This document shows, in pieces, positions 14,658 to 22,727 of a DNA stretch of 26,882 nt. The stretch's first letter is position 1, and each line of letters begins with the position of its first letter. Origin of the DNA: an uncultured Chitinophagales bacterium. GTDB lineage: Bacteria > Bacteroidota > Bacteroidia > Chitinophagales > Chitinophagaceae. The position numbers were made by a program, and so were the translations under genes. The notes beneath the pieces are model-generated. The model ran no database searches, was not told where the DNA came from, and worked only from the letters and a program-made list of their open reading frames with translations. The stretch spans positions 1-26,882 of the forward strand of contig CAMPIQ010000032.1 of NCBI GenBank assembly GCA_946886475.1, in the 5' to 3' direction.

Positions 14658-15308
14658 ATGATCCTTAAAACACTTTTTGGTCTTATTAGTTTCTGCACAA
14701 TAGTTGCGTGTAATTCCGAAAAAAAATATAAGACAATGAGCACTTCACTTCTCAATGTACATGCCGGAGAAAAAACTGACACGGCAACTTTTGCTACAGG
14801 TTGCTTCTGGTGTACTGAAGCCATTTTTGAATCGTTGAATGGTGTTTTGAGTGTTACTTCGGGTTATACAGGCGGACATGTAAAAAACCCAACTTACAAA
14901 GAAGTTTGCAGCGGTGAAACCGGGCATGCGGAATGCGTTCAGATTGTATATGAAGCTGATAAGATCAGTTACGATGAATTGCTGGAAGTATTTTTTGAAG
15001 TTCATGATCCAACAAGCCTCAACCGCCAGGGCGCAGATGTAGGTACCCAATACCGCAGTGCGATATTTTATCATACACCCGAACAAAAAGAAAAAGCTGA
15101 ATACTATACTAAAGAATTAAATAACAGCGGGGCTTATGATAAACCCATAGTAACTGAGATCGCTTCTCTTGGTAAATTTTATAACGCTGAAGACTATCAC
15201 CAGGAATACTACGAAAATAACAAAAACAATAATCCTTATTGTTCTGTAGTAATAAGGCCCAAACTTGAAAAATTCCAGAAAGTGTTTGCAAAGAAATTGA
15301 AGAACTGA
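14658..15308 (+). CDS. msrA: peptide-methionine (S)-S-oxide reductase MsrA, lipoprotein form
   Basis: The protein has 216 residues. The catalytic motif GCFWCTE gives Cys49 as the reactive cysteine. Other family blocks are SGYTGGHVKNPTYKEVCSG, GHAECVQI, FFEVHDPTSLNRQGADVGTQYRS, and YHQEYYENN. A further Cys near the C-terminus (NNPYCSV) may act in resolution. The N-terminus has a hydrophobic signal and IVAC (Cys18), so the enzyme is probably an exported lipoprotein that repairs oxidised methionine in envelope proteins. An internal ATG at 14736 could make a cytoplasmic form, but the lipobox argues for the longer start. It stands alone, divergent from mutS2. Confidence 0.93.
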   Translation: MILKTLFGLISFCTIVACNSEKKYKTMSTSLLNVHAGEKTDTATFATGCFWCTEAIFESLNGVLSVTSGYTGGHVKNPTYKEVCSGETGHAECVQIVYEADKISYDELLEVFFEVHDPTSLNRQGADVGTQYRSAIFYHTPEQKEKAEYYTKELNNSGAYDKPIVTEIASLGKFYNAEDYHQEYYENNKNNNPYCSVVIRPKLEKFQKVFAKKLKN

Positions 15309-15489
15309 GCAGGTCAGCATGTTATAATAGTTAGCCTGTTTTCATTTGTCACAATATTTTACATACTGTTGTAAAAATCCAGATTTTCGCCCTGCCATTT
15401 AAGATAAGATTTAATACATATAGGTAATAACCATCCTTTGAATAAAAACATCAACAATTTAATTATCTTGTCTTCTTCAAAAATCATAA

Positions 15490-16530
15490 ATGAAAAGCCT
15501 TTTTAGCTGCATTTTATTCCTCTTTTCTTTTTTATCAATTGCACAAAAACCAGTAATTCCAAAACTTGAAATCCTCACTTCGGGAACTAAAACCTCTCTC
15601 CGTGGCTTAAGTGTTGTGAATGATGAAGTGGTATGGGTGAGCGGCAGCAATGGCACCATTGGCAAAAGCAGCAATGGTGGTAAAGACTGGAAGTGGATGA
15701 AGGTAAAGGGATTTGAAAAATCAGAATTCAGGGATATTGAAGCGTTTGATGCCAGCACAGCAATCATTATGAATTCGAGTGATAAGGACCCGGCCTACAT
15801 ACTGCGTACCGCTGATGGCGGTGAAACCTGGAAAGTGGTATACGAGAACAAAACAAAGGGTATGTTTTTAGATGCCATGGAATTCTGGAATGAACATGCC
15901 GGCATAGTGATAGGTGACCCGGTCAATGGGAAATTTTTTGTTGTCAGAACCTTTGATAATGGAAGAACCTGGCAGGATGTTCCAGAACAATACAGGCCTG
16001 TTGCCGATAGTGGGGAAGCCTGCTTTGCTGCAAGCGGAACTAATGTACGGGCGCTTGCAAATGATGAAGCCATTTTTATTTCCGGTGGATTAAGATCAAG
16101 TGTGTTTATACAGGATGAGAAATTCACATTGCCCATTATACAGGGAAAGGAAACCACAGGGGCTAATTCCATTGCAGTATGGAACCGGTATCATAAAAAA
16201 GGGGCCGACCGTTTTGTGGTGGTTGGTGGAGATTTTAATCAACCTGAATCGGACAGCCTGAATTGTTTTTATAGTCTTGACCGTGGTAAAACCTGGAAAG
16301 CATCTAAAACACCACCTAATGGATACCGCAGCTGTGTTGAATATCTGGATAAAAGAATTCTGGTTACCTGCGGATTGAACGGTGTTGATTATACCATTGA
16401 CAATGCCATAAACTGGAAACCTATTTCAAAAGAAGGATTTCATGTTTGCCGCATAGCCAAGATCGGCAGAACCGTATACCTGGCAGGTGGTAATGGGAAA
16501 GTGGCAAAGCTGGTTTATCCTTCGAGGTAA
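15490..16530 (+). CDS. exported YCF48/BNR-like beta-propeller protein
   Basis: The protein has 346 residues with a signal peptide (MKSLFSCILFLFSFLSIAQ). The mature part consists of repeated blades of the BNR/YCF48 type: SSNGGKDWKWMKV, RTADGGETWKVVYE, RTFDNGRTWQDV, SLDRGKTWKAS, and a weaker TIDNAINWKPIS. The pattern D-x-G-x-T-W is the Asp-box. Bacteroidota proteins of this type are usually annotated as oxidoreductases or photosystem-assembly-like proteins, although the fold only indicates a scaffold or binding role. Nothing in the context suggests photosynthesis. It is a single-gene unit with a possible terminator after it. Confidence 0.8.
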   Translation: MKSLFSCILFLFSFLSIAQKPVIPKLEILTSGTKTSLRGLSVVNDEVVWVSGSNGTIGKSSNGGKDWKWMKVKGFEKSEFRDIEAFDASTAIIMNSSDKDPAYILRTADGGETWKVVYENKTKGMFLDAMEFWNEHAGIVIGDPVNGKFFVVRTFDNGRTWQDVPEQYRPVADSGEACFAASGTNVRALANDEAIFISGGLRSSVFIQDEKFTLPIIQGKETTGANSIAVWNRYHKKGADRFVVVGGDFNQPESDSLNCFYSLDRGKTWKASKTPPNGYRSCVEYLDKRILVTCGLNGVDYTIDNAINWKPISKEGFHVCRIAKIGRTVYLAGGNGKVAKLVYPSR

Positions 16531-16555
16531 TTTTTTACCGGATAAAAATTGCCAG

Positions 16556-16575
16556 TTGTTTAAAAAACAATTTTT
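16556..16575 (+). terminator. possible terminator after the YCF48-like gene
   Basis: TTGTTT, loop AAA, AAACAA form a 6-bp AT-rich stem (556-570), followed by a run of five T. The stem is weak in GC, so efficiency is doubtful; the position 26 bases after the stop supports it. Confidence 0.35.
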
Positions 16576-16774
16576 CTAAACAGGCCCCTATTAATCTAAT
16601 TGGGCATTTATTTAACAACACCAGGGAGACCGACTCTTATTACGGCTCAATAGGAGCCACTCATTGAATGATCCAAGAATTTAGATGTATGTGGCGGGTT
16701 CCATAAGAACTCTTCCTTGGTTTCCCGCACCGGATCAGTATTCATAAATCATGGTCCGCGTTTTAAAGACCAGC
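16576..16774. other. spacer with a weak minus-strand small ORF
   Basis: No clear gene. A minus-strand frame from ATG 16745 to TGA 16647 would encode 32 residues (MNTDPVRETKEEFLWNPPH...), 29 bases after the peroxiredoxin stop and in the same direction. The TGA is part of a small hairpin (GGCTC/GAGCC, 644-658), and the frame stays open for 12 more codons after it. This may be a small gene, a decayed gene or chance. Confidence 0.3.
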
Positions 16775-17362
16775 TTAAAGCGCTTTCAATATCTCGTTAA
16801 TGGATAAACGCTTTTTATAATCCTCCTCAAAATACCTGAAGGTGACGGAACCTTCATCATTAACAATATAAACTGCCGGCACAGGCAGAAAGGCTTCCTT
16901 TGTTTGATTGTTTTCTTTCAAAAGGTCTATTCCCGCATTCTTATACCGGCCTAATGTTCTGTCGTCAACCCTGTATGCTACTTTATAAGCATTTGCGATC
17001 TTCATATCCTTATCATAAATAACGGGAAAAGAAGCTCCGGATCTGACCACGGCACTGTCAATGCCTTCCTCGCCCTGTGGCGTGATCACAACTACCTGTG
17101 CTCCTTTTGCTTTGATGGATTCCAGTGAATCCTGTAAAAGTTTCAGGTACCGGCTACAAAACGGGCACCATGATCCACGGTAAAAAACAACCACCACTTT
17201 AGACTTTTTTCTCAGATCCTTTAATACCACTTCATTCCCATTCTGGTCCATTGCTTTAAATTCAGGAGCCTTTGAATTGATAAACAATCCTTCAGGTTTT
17301 TCCTGGGCATGCAGGAATGAAATGATACAAAATGATAAAAAAAGAGATAATAATTTTTTCAT
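16775..17362 (-). CDS. exported peroxiredoxin-like protein (AhpC/TSA family)
   Basis: The protein has 195 residues with a signal peptide (MKKLLSLFLSFCIISFLHAQ). A thioredoxin fold follows, with APEFKAMDQNGNEVVLKD and the active site GSWCPFCSRY, giving Cys66 and Cys69. The CPFC pair is typical of peroxiredoxin-like proteins of this group, between AhpC/BCP and thioredoxin-like oxidoreductases. QVVVITPQGEEG and FPVIYDKDMKIANAYKV continue the fold. It probably acts on peroxides or thiols in the periplasm. It has its own -7 box. Confidence 0.85.
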   Translation of the reverse strand: MKKLLSLFLSFCIISFLHAQEKPEGLFINSKAPEFKAMDQNGNEVVLKDLRKKSKVVVVFYRGSWCPFCSRYLKLLQDSLESIKAKGAQVVVITPQGEEGIDSAVVRSGASFPVIYDKDMKIANAYKVAYRVDDRTLGRYKNAGIDLLKENNQTKEAFLPVPAVYIVNDEGSVTFRYFEEDYKKRLSINEILKAL

Positions 17363-17378
17363 ACTGGTAATTCTTATT

Positions 17379-17412
17379 CAAATTTAAAAAGCTGTCATCA
17401 TCTGAAATCAAA
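17379..17412 (-). promoter_or_regulatory. promoter of the peroxiredoxin gene
   Basis: On the minus strand TTTG (412-409) is followed by 22 bases and TAAATTTG (386-379), a full -7 box. The spacer is one base longer than the usual 19-21. The leader would be about 12 bases. Confidence 0.5.
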
Positions 17413-17520
17413 AGACGACCCGGATTAACAGTTCGTTGTACATGGGGCGCAATTTTGTTCAATATCAATTCCCCACAGAAATTAACCCTGATAAAAGACC
17501 TCCTGTCCTGTTTCAGGGAT

Positions 17521-17850
17521 CTATTTAAACATAAAATATACGGCACCTAACAAAAGGCAAAAACTAATCAGGTAATTTAACTGAAATGGTTCTTTCAATA
17601 CCAGCACGGCAAAAAAACTAAAGACAACAAGGGTGATCACTTCCTGCAGGATCTTTAACTGGAAAGCATTCATTCCCGAAACATACCCATGCCGGTTGGC
17701 TGGTACCATTAAGCAATATTCAAACAGGGCTATCAACCAGCTTAAGGCAATTGCTTTCCATAATGGCCAGCCTGTGTGCTTCAAATGATAATACCAGGCA
17801 AAGGTCATGAAAACGTTGGAAGCGGTAAGAAGAAGAATAGTTCTGAGCAT
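17521..17850 (-). CDS. DUF486 (DMT superfamily) small membrane protein
   Basis: The protein has 109 residues and four hydrophobic segments, with the DUF486 blocks NVFMTFAWYYHLKH, SWLIALFEYCLMVPANR and FQLKILQEVITLVVF. This small family resembles half-size drug/metabolite transporters. Its function is unknown. It lies about 150 bases downstream of smc on the same strand, but a strong terminator separates them. Confidence 0.85.
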   Translation of the reverse strand: MLRTILLLTASNVFMTFAWYYHLKHTGWPLWKAIALSWLIALFEYCLMVPANRHGYVSGMNAFQLKILQEVITLVVFSFFAVLVLKEPFQLNYLISFCLLLGAVYFMFK

Positions 17851-17900
17851 ATTTCACCCTGTCCACAGCCTTAGGAAGGAGACAGTGGTCAAATATATTT

Positions 17901-17933
17901 TAAAAAAGAAAACCCACTTATATAAAGCGGGTT
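17901..17933 (-). terminator. intrinsic terminator downstream of smc
   Basis: On the minus strand AACCCGCTT (933-925), loop TATAT and AAGTGGGTT (919-911) pair over nine positions with one G-U, and the stem is followed directly by TTCTTTTTT. This is a textbook Rho-independent terminator 68 bases after the smc stop. Confidence 0.75.
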
Positions 17934-18000
17934 AATAAAGATTCTATAAATAGGGTTACTCCATGACAGGCCTTCCCCGCCAAAAGCGGCGACAAGAAAA

Positions 18001-21000
18001 TCAATTGAGGCTTCTGAAATCTACCGGCACCAGTTTGCTAACGCCAGGTTCCTGCATGGTTACGCCATAGATCACATCTACTGCACTCATGGTGGTTTTA
18101 TTATGGGTGACAATGATGAACTGTGAATTATTACTGAATTCACGGATCATGTTGGTGAATTTACCAACGTTGGCATCATCGAGCGGGGCATCCACCTCAT
18201 CGAGGATACAAAATGGCGCAGGCTTGATCAGGTAAATAGCAAACAGCAATGCCGTTGCCGTAAGTGTTCTTTCTCCTCCACTTAACTGACCAATGCTGCT
18301 AGGTCTTTTCCCTTTTGGCTTTGCCATGATATCGATACCTGTTTCAGCAAGGTTGTCGGGATTTTCCAATATCAGATCGCACTGGTCGTCTTCAGTAAAT
18401 AAAGTTTTAAATACTTTCTGAAAATTCTCTCTCACCTGGTTAAAGGTTTCAAGAAATTTCTGATTGGCGGTTGTTTCTACTTCAGCGATGGTTTGCAGCA
18501 GGCTTTGTTTAGCATTCACAAGGTCATCCTTTTGTTCCACTATGAAGTCGTAACGTTTTTTCATTTCCTCAAATGCTTCGATAGCTGTGGGATTGACCTC
18601 ACCAAGGTTCTCCAGCCGCTTTTTCATCCGGTCTGCTTTTTCCTGTAATTCTTCTACCGGAACTTCACCGGTTCTTGGTTCATCCAAAATATCTTCCAGC
18701 ACTATCCTGAATTCAACATTAAGTCTTTCCTTCATTCCTGCCAGCTGGAGTTTCACTTCGTTCAACCTGTCCTTCATTTCAGAAAGCAAATGTTCTATCT
18801 GCTCCTTTTCTTTTACCTTATGCCTCAATTCACTTTCTTTTGAGTTGAGCTGGTTGCGTAAATTATAATAGGCCTGGTCAGCTTCATTTAAAATAGATTC
18901 TTCCTGTTCTCTTCTTCTCATCAATTCATATAATCCTTCTTCAATGCTCTTCAATAATTCTTCCGATGACGAGATATTCTCTGTGGTTTCCTTTAACTGA
19001 ACCGTATTGCTTTCCACCTGGTTACGAAGGTCATTGAGCTGATTGCTTTTGAACTGCAATTCCTGCTTTAAGGCATTGATCTTGCTTTGTTCACGGGTAA
19101 CCTGCAGATTCAGATTATTGTATTGGGTATTTATTTCGTTATACTCAATCTCTATATCATTATAGGCGGCTTCTGCTTCCTTCACTTTGTTTGAATAAGC
19201 TGAAAGGCTTTCATTCAGTTCCACCAATTCATTTCTTACTGTTTCAATTGAAGCTTGCGTCTGGTCCAGCTGACCCTGAAGGTCTTCTATACGATTGGAA
19301 GCCTGGGATTGTGACTGATGCAGGTTTTCCATTTTATTAACAATACCGAACAACTGATTATTGATCTGGAGAATTTCCTGTTCTGTCTGGCGGATAACAT
19401 TCTCCTTAAGATCGGCATTGAAAGCAATTACTTCATTATGCCTTGACTGAATCTGGGATGCCAATTCGTCAACTATCAGTTTTTGCGATGCAATTTCTTC
19501 CAGTAATTTTTCAAGGTTCTTGGCACGTCCTATCTTCTTACCTTCAAACAATCCCACACTTCCCCCACTCAGTGTATAGTTGCCTTTCACATACCTGCCA
19601 TGTTTTTCAAGTAAAACAAATCCATTACTGTTTTCCAGGGCAGTTTCATCATCGGCTATAAAAACATTTCCGAGTAATTGTTGGGCAAGATTCCTGTATT
19701 GGTCATCCACTTCAATTACATCGAGTGCAGCTATGCTATTAACGGGTTTGTGGTCTGCATTGTTAAGTTCCGCCTGATTCACTTTATCAAGAAGGAAAAA
19801 ATTGGCCTTTCCTTTTTTATTGTCGTCAAGTAAATGAACAGCCTGTAATCCTTCAGCAAGATTGTTTACGACATAGTAATTCAGATAAGGTTCCAATACA
19901 TTTTCAACGGCCGCACGGAATTCTTCCTTCACATAGATAATATCTGAAAGAATGGGCGCTGTATGATTCCAGCCAGCATTATTATGAAGGAACTTCACAC
20001 TCTCAGGATAGCCTTCCATGGAATCAACCAGACTTTTCAGAAGGTCATGTTCGTTTCTTTTGGCATCCAGCTTTCTGTTCTCTCCTGCCAGCTCCCCCCT
20101 GAGGGTTTCCAGCACTTCCTGTGTCTGGAATATCTGCTCTTTTGTATGCTGGTGATGCTGTTGTAATTGCTCAAGGTCAGTTTGCCTTGACTGAAGTTGC
20201 CTGGTCTTTTCTTCCTTTTCTATTTCAAGCTGGTGGATCTGATCCTGTCTTCCAGATCTTTCTTCCTCCAGGTGAAATATGGTCCTTTGAATATTTTGAA
20301 TGGAAGTATCGGCAACTGCCACTTTCTTTTCCGCATCAAACTGGTTGCGTTGTACCTGCTGGTAAGAAGAACGCAATGAATTGACCGCATTCCTGTTCTC
20401 ATCCAGAACCACCCTTTTTTCATCAACCTGCGCACGAAGTTCTTCCAATTGTCCTGATAAATTGGAAAGTGTAACCTCTTCTTCGCCGATCTGCCCGCGG
20501 GTAAAACTGATACTTTCTTCAATGCCGCTGATCTGTCCTTCTGCCTTATTCAGGAATTGTGAAAGGTTTTGTTCCCTTTCTCTTAAATATTCAAGTCGTT
20601 GCGAAGCAAGGTTTTTTTCATTTTCCCTTGTACGAAGCACCTGAACAAGCTCATTGAATCCTTGCTGCAGGGTATGCAATTCGTTTTCTCTTTCAATAAA
20701 ATCCACCCTTTCCTTTTCCAATGCTGCTTCTTCAGTGGCAATTTCTGCCTCAAGCGCTATTCTTTTATCCGTTTCCGATTCATTTTTTTCATTCAGTTCC
20801 CTGAAAGTAATATTGAAACCTTCCAGCGCTGCCTTGGCCAGTTCTATACTGATCTCACGGTAATCTTTTTTGATCTCAAAATATTTCTGGGCCTTCTTAG
20901 CCTGGTTCTCCAGCGTTTTTAACTGGTTATTGATCTCGAAAAGCAGATCCTCGATACGGGCCAGGTCCTGTTCTGTTGCATCAAGTTTTTGTTTTGCCTC

Positions 21001-21525
21001 TTTTTTACGCGTTTTATAAATGGAAATACCCGCTGCCTGCTCAAGCATGCGCCTCCGGCTATTGTCCTTATCCTTGATCAGGTCATCTACCATTCCAAGT
21101 TCAATGATGGCATAACTATCCGTTGAAACACCCGTGTCCAGGAAAAGGTTCTGAATATCTTTCAGACGGCAACTAACATCATTGAGGCGGTACTCGCTTT
21201 CCCCGTTTTTATAAAACTTGCGGGTAATGGTGATGGTATTGAATTCTGTGGGAAGAAGATTCTTGGTATTTTCAAAAGTGAGGCTCACTTCGGCAAGACC
21301 GCTGGCACTTCTCGTTTTAGAGCCATTGAATACCAGGCTCTCCAGGTTTTCCGACCGCAAATGGGAGATCTTTTGTTCCCCTATTACCCATCTTATGCTA
21401 TCTACAATATTACTTTTACCGCAACCATTAGGGCCAACGATACCGGTGATGTTTTCATCGAAGCTAACAAGGGTTTTATCAGCAAAGCTTTTGAAACCCT
21501 TGATTTCCAGAGATTTTAGTCGCAC
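18001..21525 (-). CDS. smc: chromosome segregation protein SMC
   Basis: The protein has 1174 residues from GTG 21525. It has Walker A GPNGCGKS (residues 31-38) after the conserved opening RLKSLEIKGFKSFADKT, a long coiled coil, a hinge in the middle (APILSDIIYVKEEFRAAVE to KGNYTLSGGSVGLFEG), the returning coiled coil, and a C-terminal head with LSGGERTLTATALLFAIY and the Walker B ILDEVDAPLDD. It forms the SMC-ScpAB complex that compacts and separates the chromosome. The frame is open upstream to 21711, but the family begins at RLKSLEI, and a perfect -7 box at 21555-21548 would start the transcript below the alternative ATG 21570. It is divergent from the universal stress protein gene. Confidence 0.96.
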   Translation of the reverse strand: MRLKSLEIKGFKSFADKTLVSFDENITGIVGPNGCGKSNIVDSIRWVIGEQKISHLRSENLESLVFNGSKTRSASGLAEVSLTFENTKNLLPTEFNTITITRKFYKNGESEYRLNDVSCRLKDIQNLFLDTGVSTDSYAIIELGMVDDLIKDKDNSRRRMLEQAAGISIYKTRKKEAKQKLDATEQDLARIEDLLFEINNQLKTLENQAKKAQKYFEIKKDYREISIELAKAALEGFNITFRELNEKNESETDKRIALEAEIATEEAALEKERVDFIERENELHTLQQGFNELVQVLRTRENEKNLASQRLEYLREREQNLSQFLNKAEGQISGIEESISFTRGQIGEEEVTLSNLSGQLEELRAQVDEKRVVLDENRNAVNSLRSSYQQVQRNQFDAEKKVAVADTSIQNIQRTIFHLEEERSGRQDQIHQLEIEKEEKTRQLQSRQTDLEQLQQHHQHTKEQIFQTQEVLETLRGELAGENRKLDAKRNEHDLLKSLVDSMEGYPESVKFLHNNAGWNHTAPILSDIIYVKEEFRAAVENVLEPYLNYYVVNNLAEGLQAVHLLDDNKKGKANFFLLDKVNQAELNNADHKPVNSIAALDVIEVDDQYRNLAQQLLGNVFIADDETALENSNGFVLLEKHGRYVKGNYTLSGGSVGLFEGKKIGRAKNLEKLLEEIASQKLIVDELASQIQSRHNEVIAFNADLKENVIRQTEQEILQINNQLFGIVNKMENLHQSQSQASNRIEDLQGQLDQTQASIETVRNELVELNESLSAYSNKVKEAEAAYNDIEIEYNEINTQYNNLNLQVTREQSKINALKQELQFKSNQLNDLRNQVESNTVQLKETTENISSSEELLKSIEEGLYELMRRREQEESILNEADQAYYNLRNQLNSKESELRHKVKEKEQIEHLLSEMKDRLNEVKLQLAGMKERLNVEFRIVLEDILDEPRTGEVPVEELQEKADRMKKRLENLGEVNPTAIEAFEEMKKRYDFIVEQKDDLVNAKQSLLQTIAEVETTANQKFLETFNQVRENFQKVFKTLFTEDDQCDLILENPDNLAETGIDIMAKPKGKRPSSIGQLSGGERTLTATALLFAIYLIKPAPFCILDEVDAPLDDANVGKFTNMIREFSNNSQFIIVTHNKTTMSAVDVIYGVTMQEPGVSKLVPVDFRSLN

Positions 21526-21547
21526 TTCTACAGCTTTTTGTGACGGG

Positions 21548-21555
21548 CAAAGATA
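21548..21555 (-). promoter_or_regulatory. -7 box TATCTTTG of smc, decides the start
   Basis: TATCTTTG is a full match to TAnnTTTG. Transcription would begin near 21543, after ATG 21570 but about 18 bases before GTG 21525. No TTG at 19-21 bases upstream is seen. Confidence 0.5.
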
Positions 21556-21643
21556 ACGGAATGAAGCCATAGTGTTAATTGTTTTGAAGCCGGGCAGGGC
21601 CAGTTTATTCCCAATTTTTACACAGCACGGGAGTGTTTGAAAA

Positions 21644-21673
21644 TTGGCTGGGAATGTTTTTTTGTTATCTTGA
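21644..21673 (+). promoter_or_regulatory. possible promoter of the universal stress protein gene
   Basis: ATTG (643-646) is followed by 19 bases and TATCTTGA, which matches TAnnTTTG in four of six fixed positions. The spacing is right and the leader would be about 22 bases. Confidence 0.3.
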
Positions 21674-21700
21674 ACCCGAATCAAAAAATCAACACTGTTT

Positions 21701-22483
21701 ATGACGATCATTGTTCCTACCGACTTTTCTCAGGTTTCAAACAATGCCGCGCGTTATGCGGCTCAGATGATCAAGGGCCAATATGAAGTGAGCCTGCTGC
21801 TTTACCATGTGTACGATAAGGCTTCGGAAGCCAAAGAAGCGGCCTCCCTTATAGACAAATTGAAGACGGAATTACAATCGGACACTTATATAAAAATTGA
21901 GACACGACTTGATGAAGGTGGTGATATGATCGATGGACTTGAACGCATGGCAAGACATACGGACGCCCAACTTATTGTAATGGGCAATACGGGCCAGTCG
22001 AAACTTTCTGAAGTTTTCCTGGGCAGTAATACCCTTAAAATGGTTGAAAGAAATGTTTGTCCGGTTTTGATCATTCCGCCTTCTGCCCAGTTCACGCAGG
22101 TAAAAAATGTATGTCTGTTATCTGATTTTAAAGATGTTGAAACCAGTATCCCTCATGTTCCCATCAGGAATGTGCTGAAGATATTTAACCCCCATCTACA
22201 TATCATTAATGTGAATAGCGACCATTATGTATCCCTGACGGAAGAATTTTTAAAGGAGAGAAGCAGGTTGCTGAACATGTTCAATGAATTCAACACTGAA
22301 TTTTATTTCATTGGAACTTATGATCTTCACGAAACAGCGCAAACCTTTGTTTCTGATAAAAACATTGACATCCTGATCACCATCCCAAGAAATCATTCCT
22401 TCTTCGACAGTATTTTCAAAACAAGCAATACCAAGAAGCTGGTGTATGAAAGTGCGATTCCGATACTGGCAGCGCATGAATAA
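21701..22483 (+). CDS. tandem universal stress protein (UspA family)
   Basis: The protein has 260 residues made of two Usp domains. The first begins TIIVPTDFSQVSNNAARYA and carries an ATP-binding signature, GNTGQSKLSEVFLGSNT, close to the G-x2-G-x9-G-S/T pattern. The second (from about residue 135, VKNVCLLSDFKDVE) keeps the fold but its equivalent loop (PRNHSFFDSIFKTSNT) has lost the glycines, so only the first half is likely to bind ATP. Such proteins are general stress factors in the cytoplasm. It is divergent from smc and followed by a hairpin built in part from 7-base repeats. Confidence 0.9.
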   Translation: MTIIVPTDFSQVSNNAARYAAQMIKGQYEVSLLLYHVYDKASEAKEAASLIDKLKTELQSDTYIKIETRLDEGGDMIDGLERMARHTDAQLIVMGNTGQSKLSEVFLGSNTLKMVERNVCPVLIIPPSAQFTQVKNVCLLSDFKDVETSIPHVPIRNVLKIFNPHLHIINVNSDHYVSLTEEFLKERSRLLNMFNEFNTEFYFIGTYDLHETAQTFVSDKNIDILITIPRNHSFFDSIFKTSNTKKLVYESAIPILAAHE

Positions 22484-22485
22484 AA

Positions 22486-22513
22486 GAAGCTGTAAGCTGT
22501 GAGCTGCTTCCTG
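22486..22513. repeat. 7-base array after the stress-protein gene (NNAGCTG)
   Basis: GAAGCTG, TAAGCTG and TGAGCTG follow directly after the TAA stop, then the less similar CTTCCTG. The array supplies the left arm of the hairpin recorded at 22496-22525. Confidence 0.55.
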
Positions 22514-22525
22514 GCCGCTCACAGC
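22496..22525 (+). terminator. 9-bp hairpin after the stress-protein gene
   Basis: GCTGTGAGC (496-504), a 12-base loop and GCTCACAGC (517-525) form a perfect 9-bp stem 12 bases after the stop. The tail CTGTTATTT is only moderately T-rich, so it may stabilise the 3' end or stop transcription weakly. Confidence 0.5.
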
Positions 22526-22638
22526 CTGTTATTTACTTCAACACCTTAGAATTTCTGCAGCACTGATAAGCAGATAACTTTAAAATCACACGAAGCCCGC
22601 AGTTCGTAATTTCCTCCTATTTCCTTTCTTACACTTCA

Positions 22639-22670
22639 TTGCCTATTTTTACATAAATCGTTTACGTTTT
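22639..22670 (+). promoter_or_regulatory. possible promoter of the arginase gene
   Basis: TTG (639-641) is followed by 21 bases and TACGTTTT (663-670), which matches TAnnTTTG except at the last base. Transcription would start near 22675 and the 7-base array at 22690-22717 would lie in the leader. Confidence 0.35.
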
Positions 22671-22689
22671 TTGCAAACGCGCAAAAGAT

Positions 22690-22717
22690 CAAAGCCCCAG
22701 GGCTCAAGGCTCGTGGC
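22690..22717. repeat. 7-base array before the arginase gene (NNNNGGC)
   Basis: CAAAGCC, CCAGGGC, TCAAGGC and TCGTGGC follow each other and end ten bases before ATG 22728. GC in the last two positions of each unit (GGC in three of four) is fixed. The local GC content is well above the flanking spacer. Confidence 0.6.
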
Positions 22718-22727
22718 TTATTTCATT

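Noticed and set aside
17977..17989. CCGC/GCGG hairpin just after the smc stop as a terminator
   Set aside because: Only four pairs and no T-run; the stronger hairpin with T-run lies at 17901-17933.
18587..20922. Several open frames on the plus strand opposite smc
   Set aside because: They are the reverse of the coiled-coil codons, Ser/Phe/Cys-rich, with no signal, family or spacing that supports a gene.
22591..22611. Further 7-base array (CGAAGCC, CGCAGTT, CGTAATT)
   Set aside because: Only the first two bases repeat; not distinguishable from chance by eye.
150..22717. The 7-base arrays as CRISPR or as an insertion sequence
   Set aside because: Units are far too short, there are no spacers of constant length, and no cas or transposase gene is near.
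22671..22727. TTG 22671 as start of arginase
   Set aside because: The added residues come from the 7-base array and do not match arginase; MKNIKIIEVPSEIG is the normal opening.
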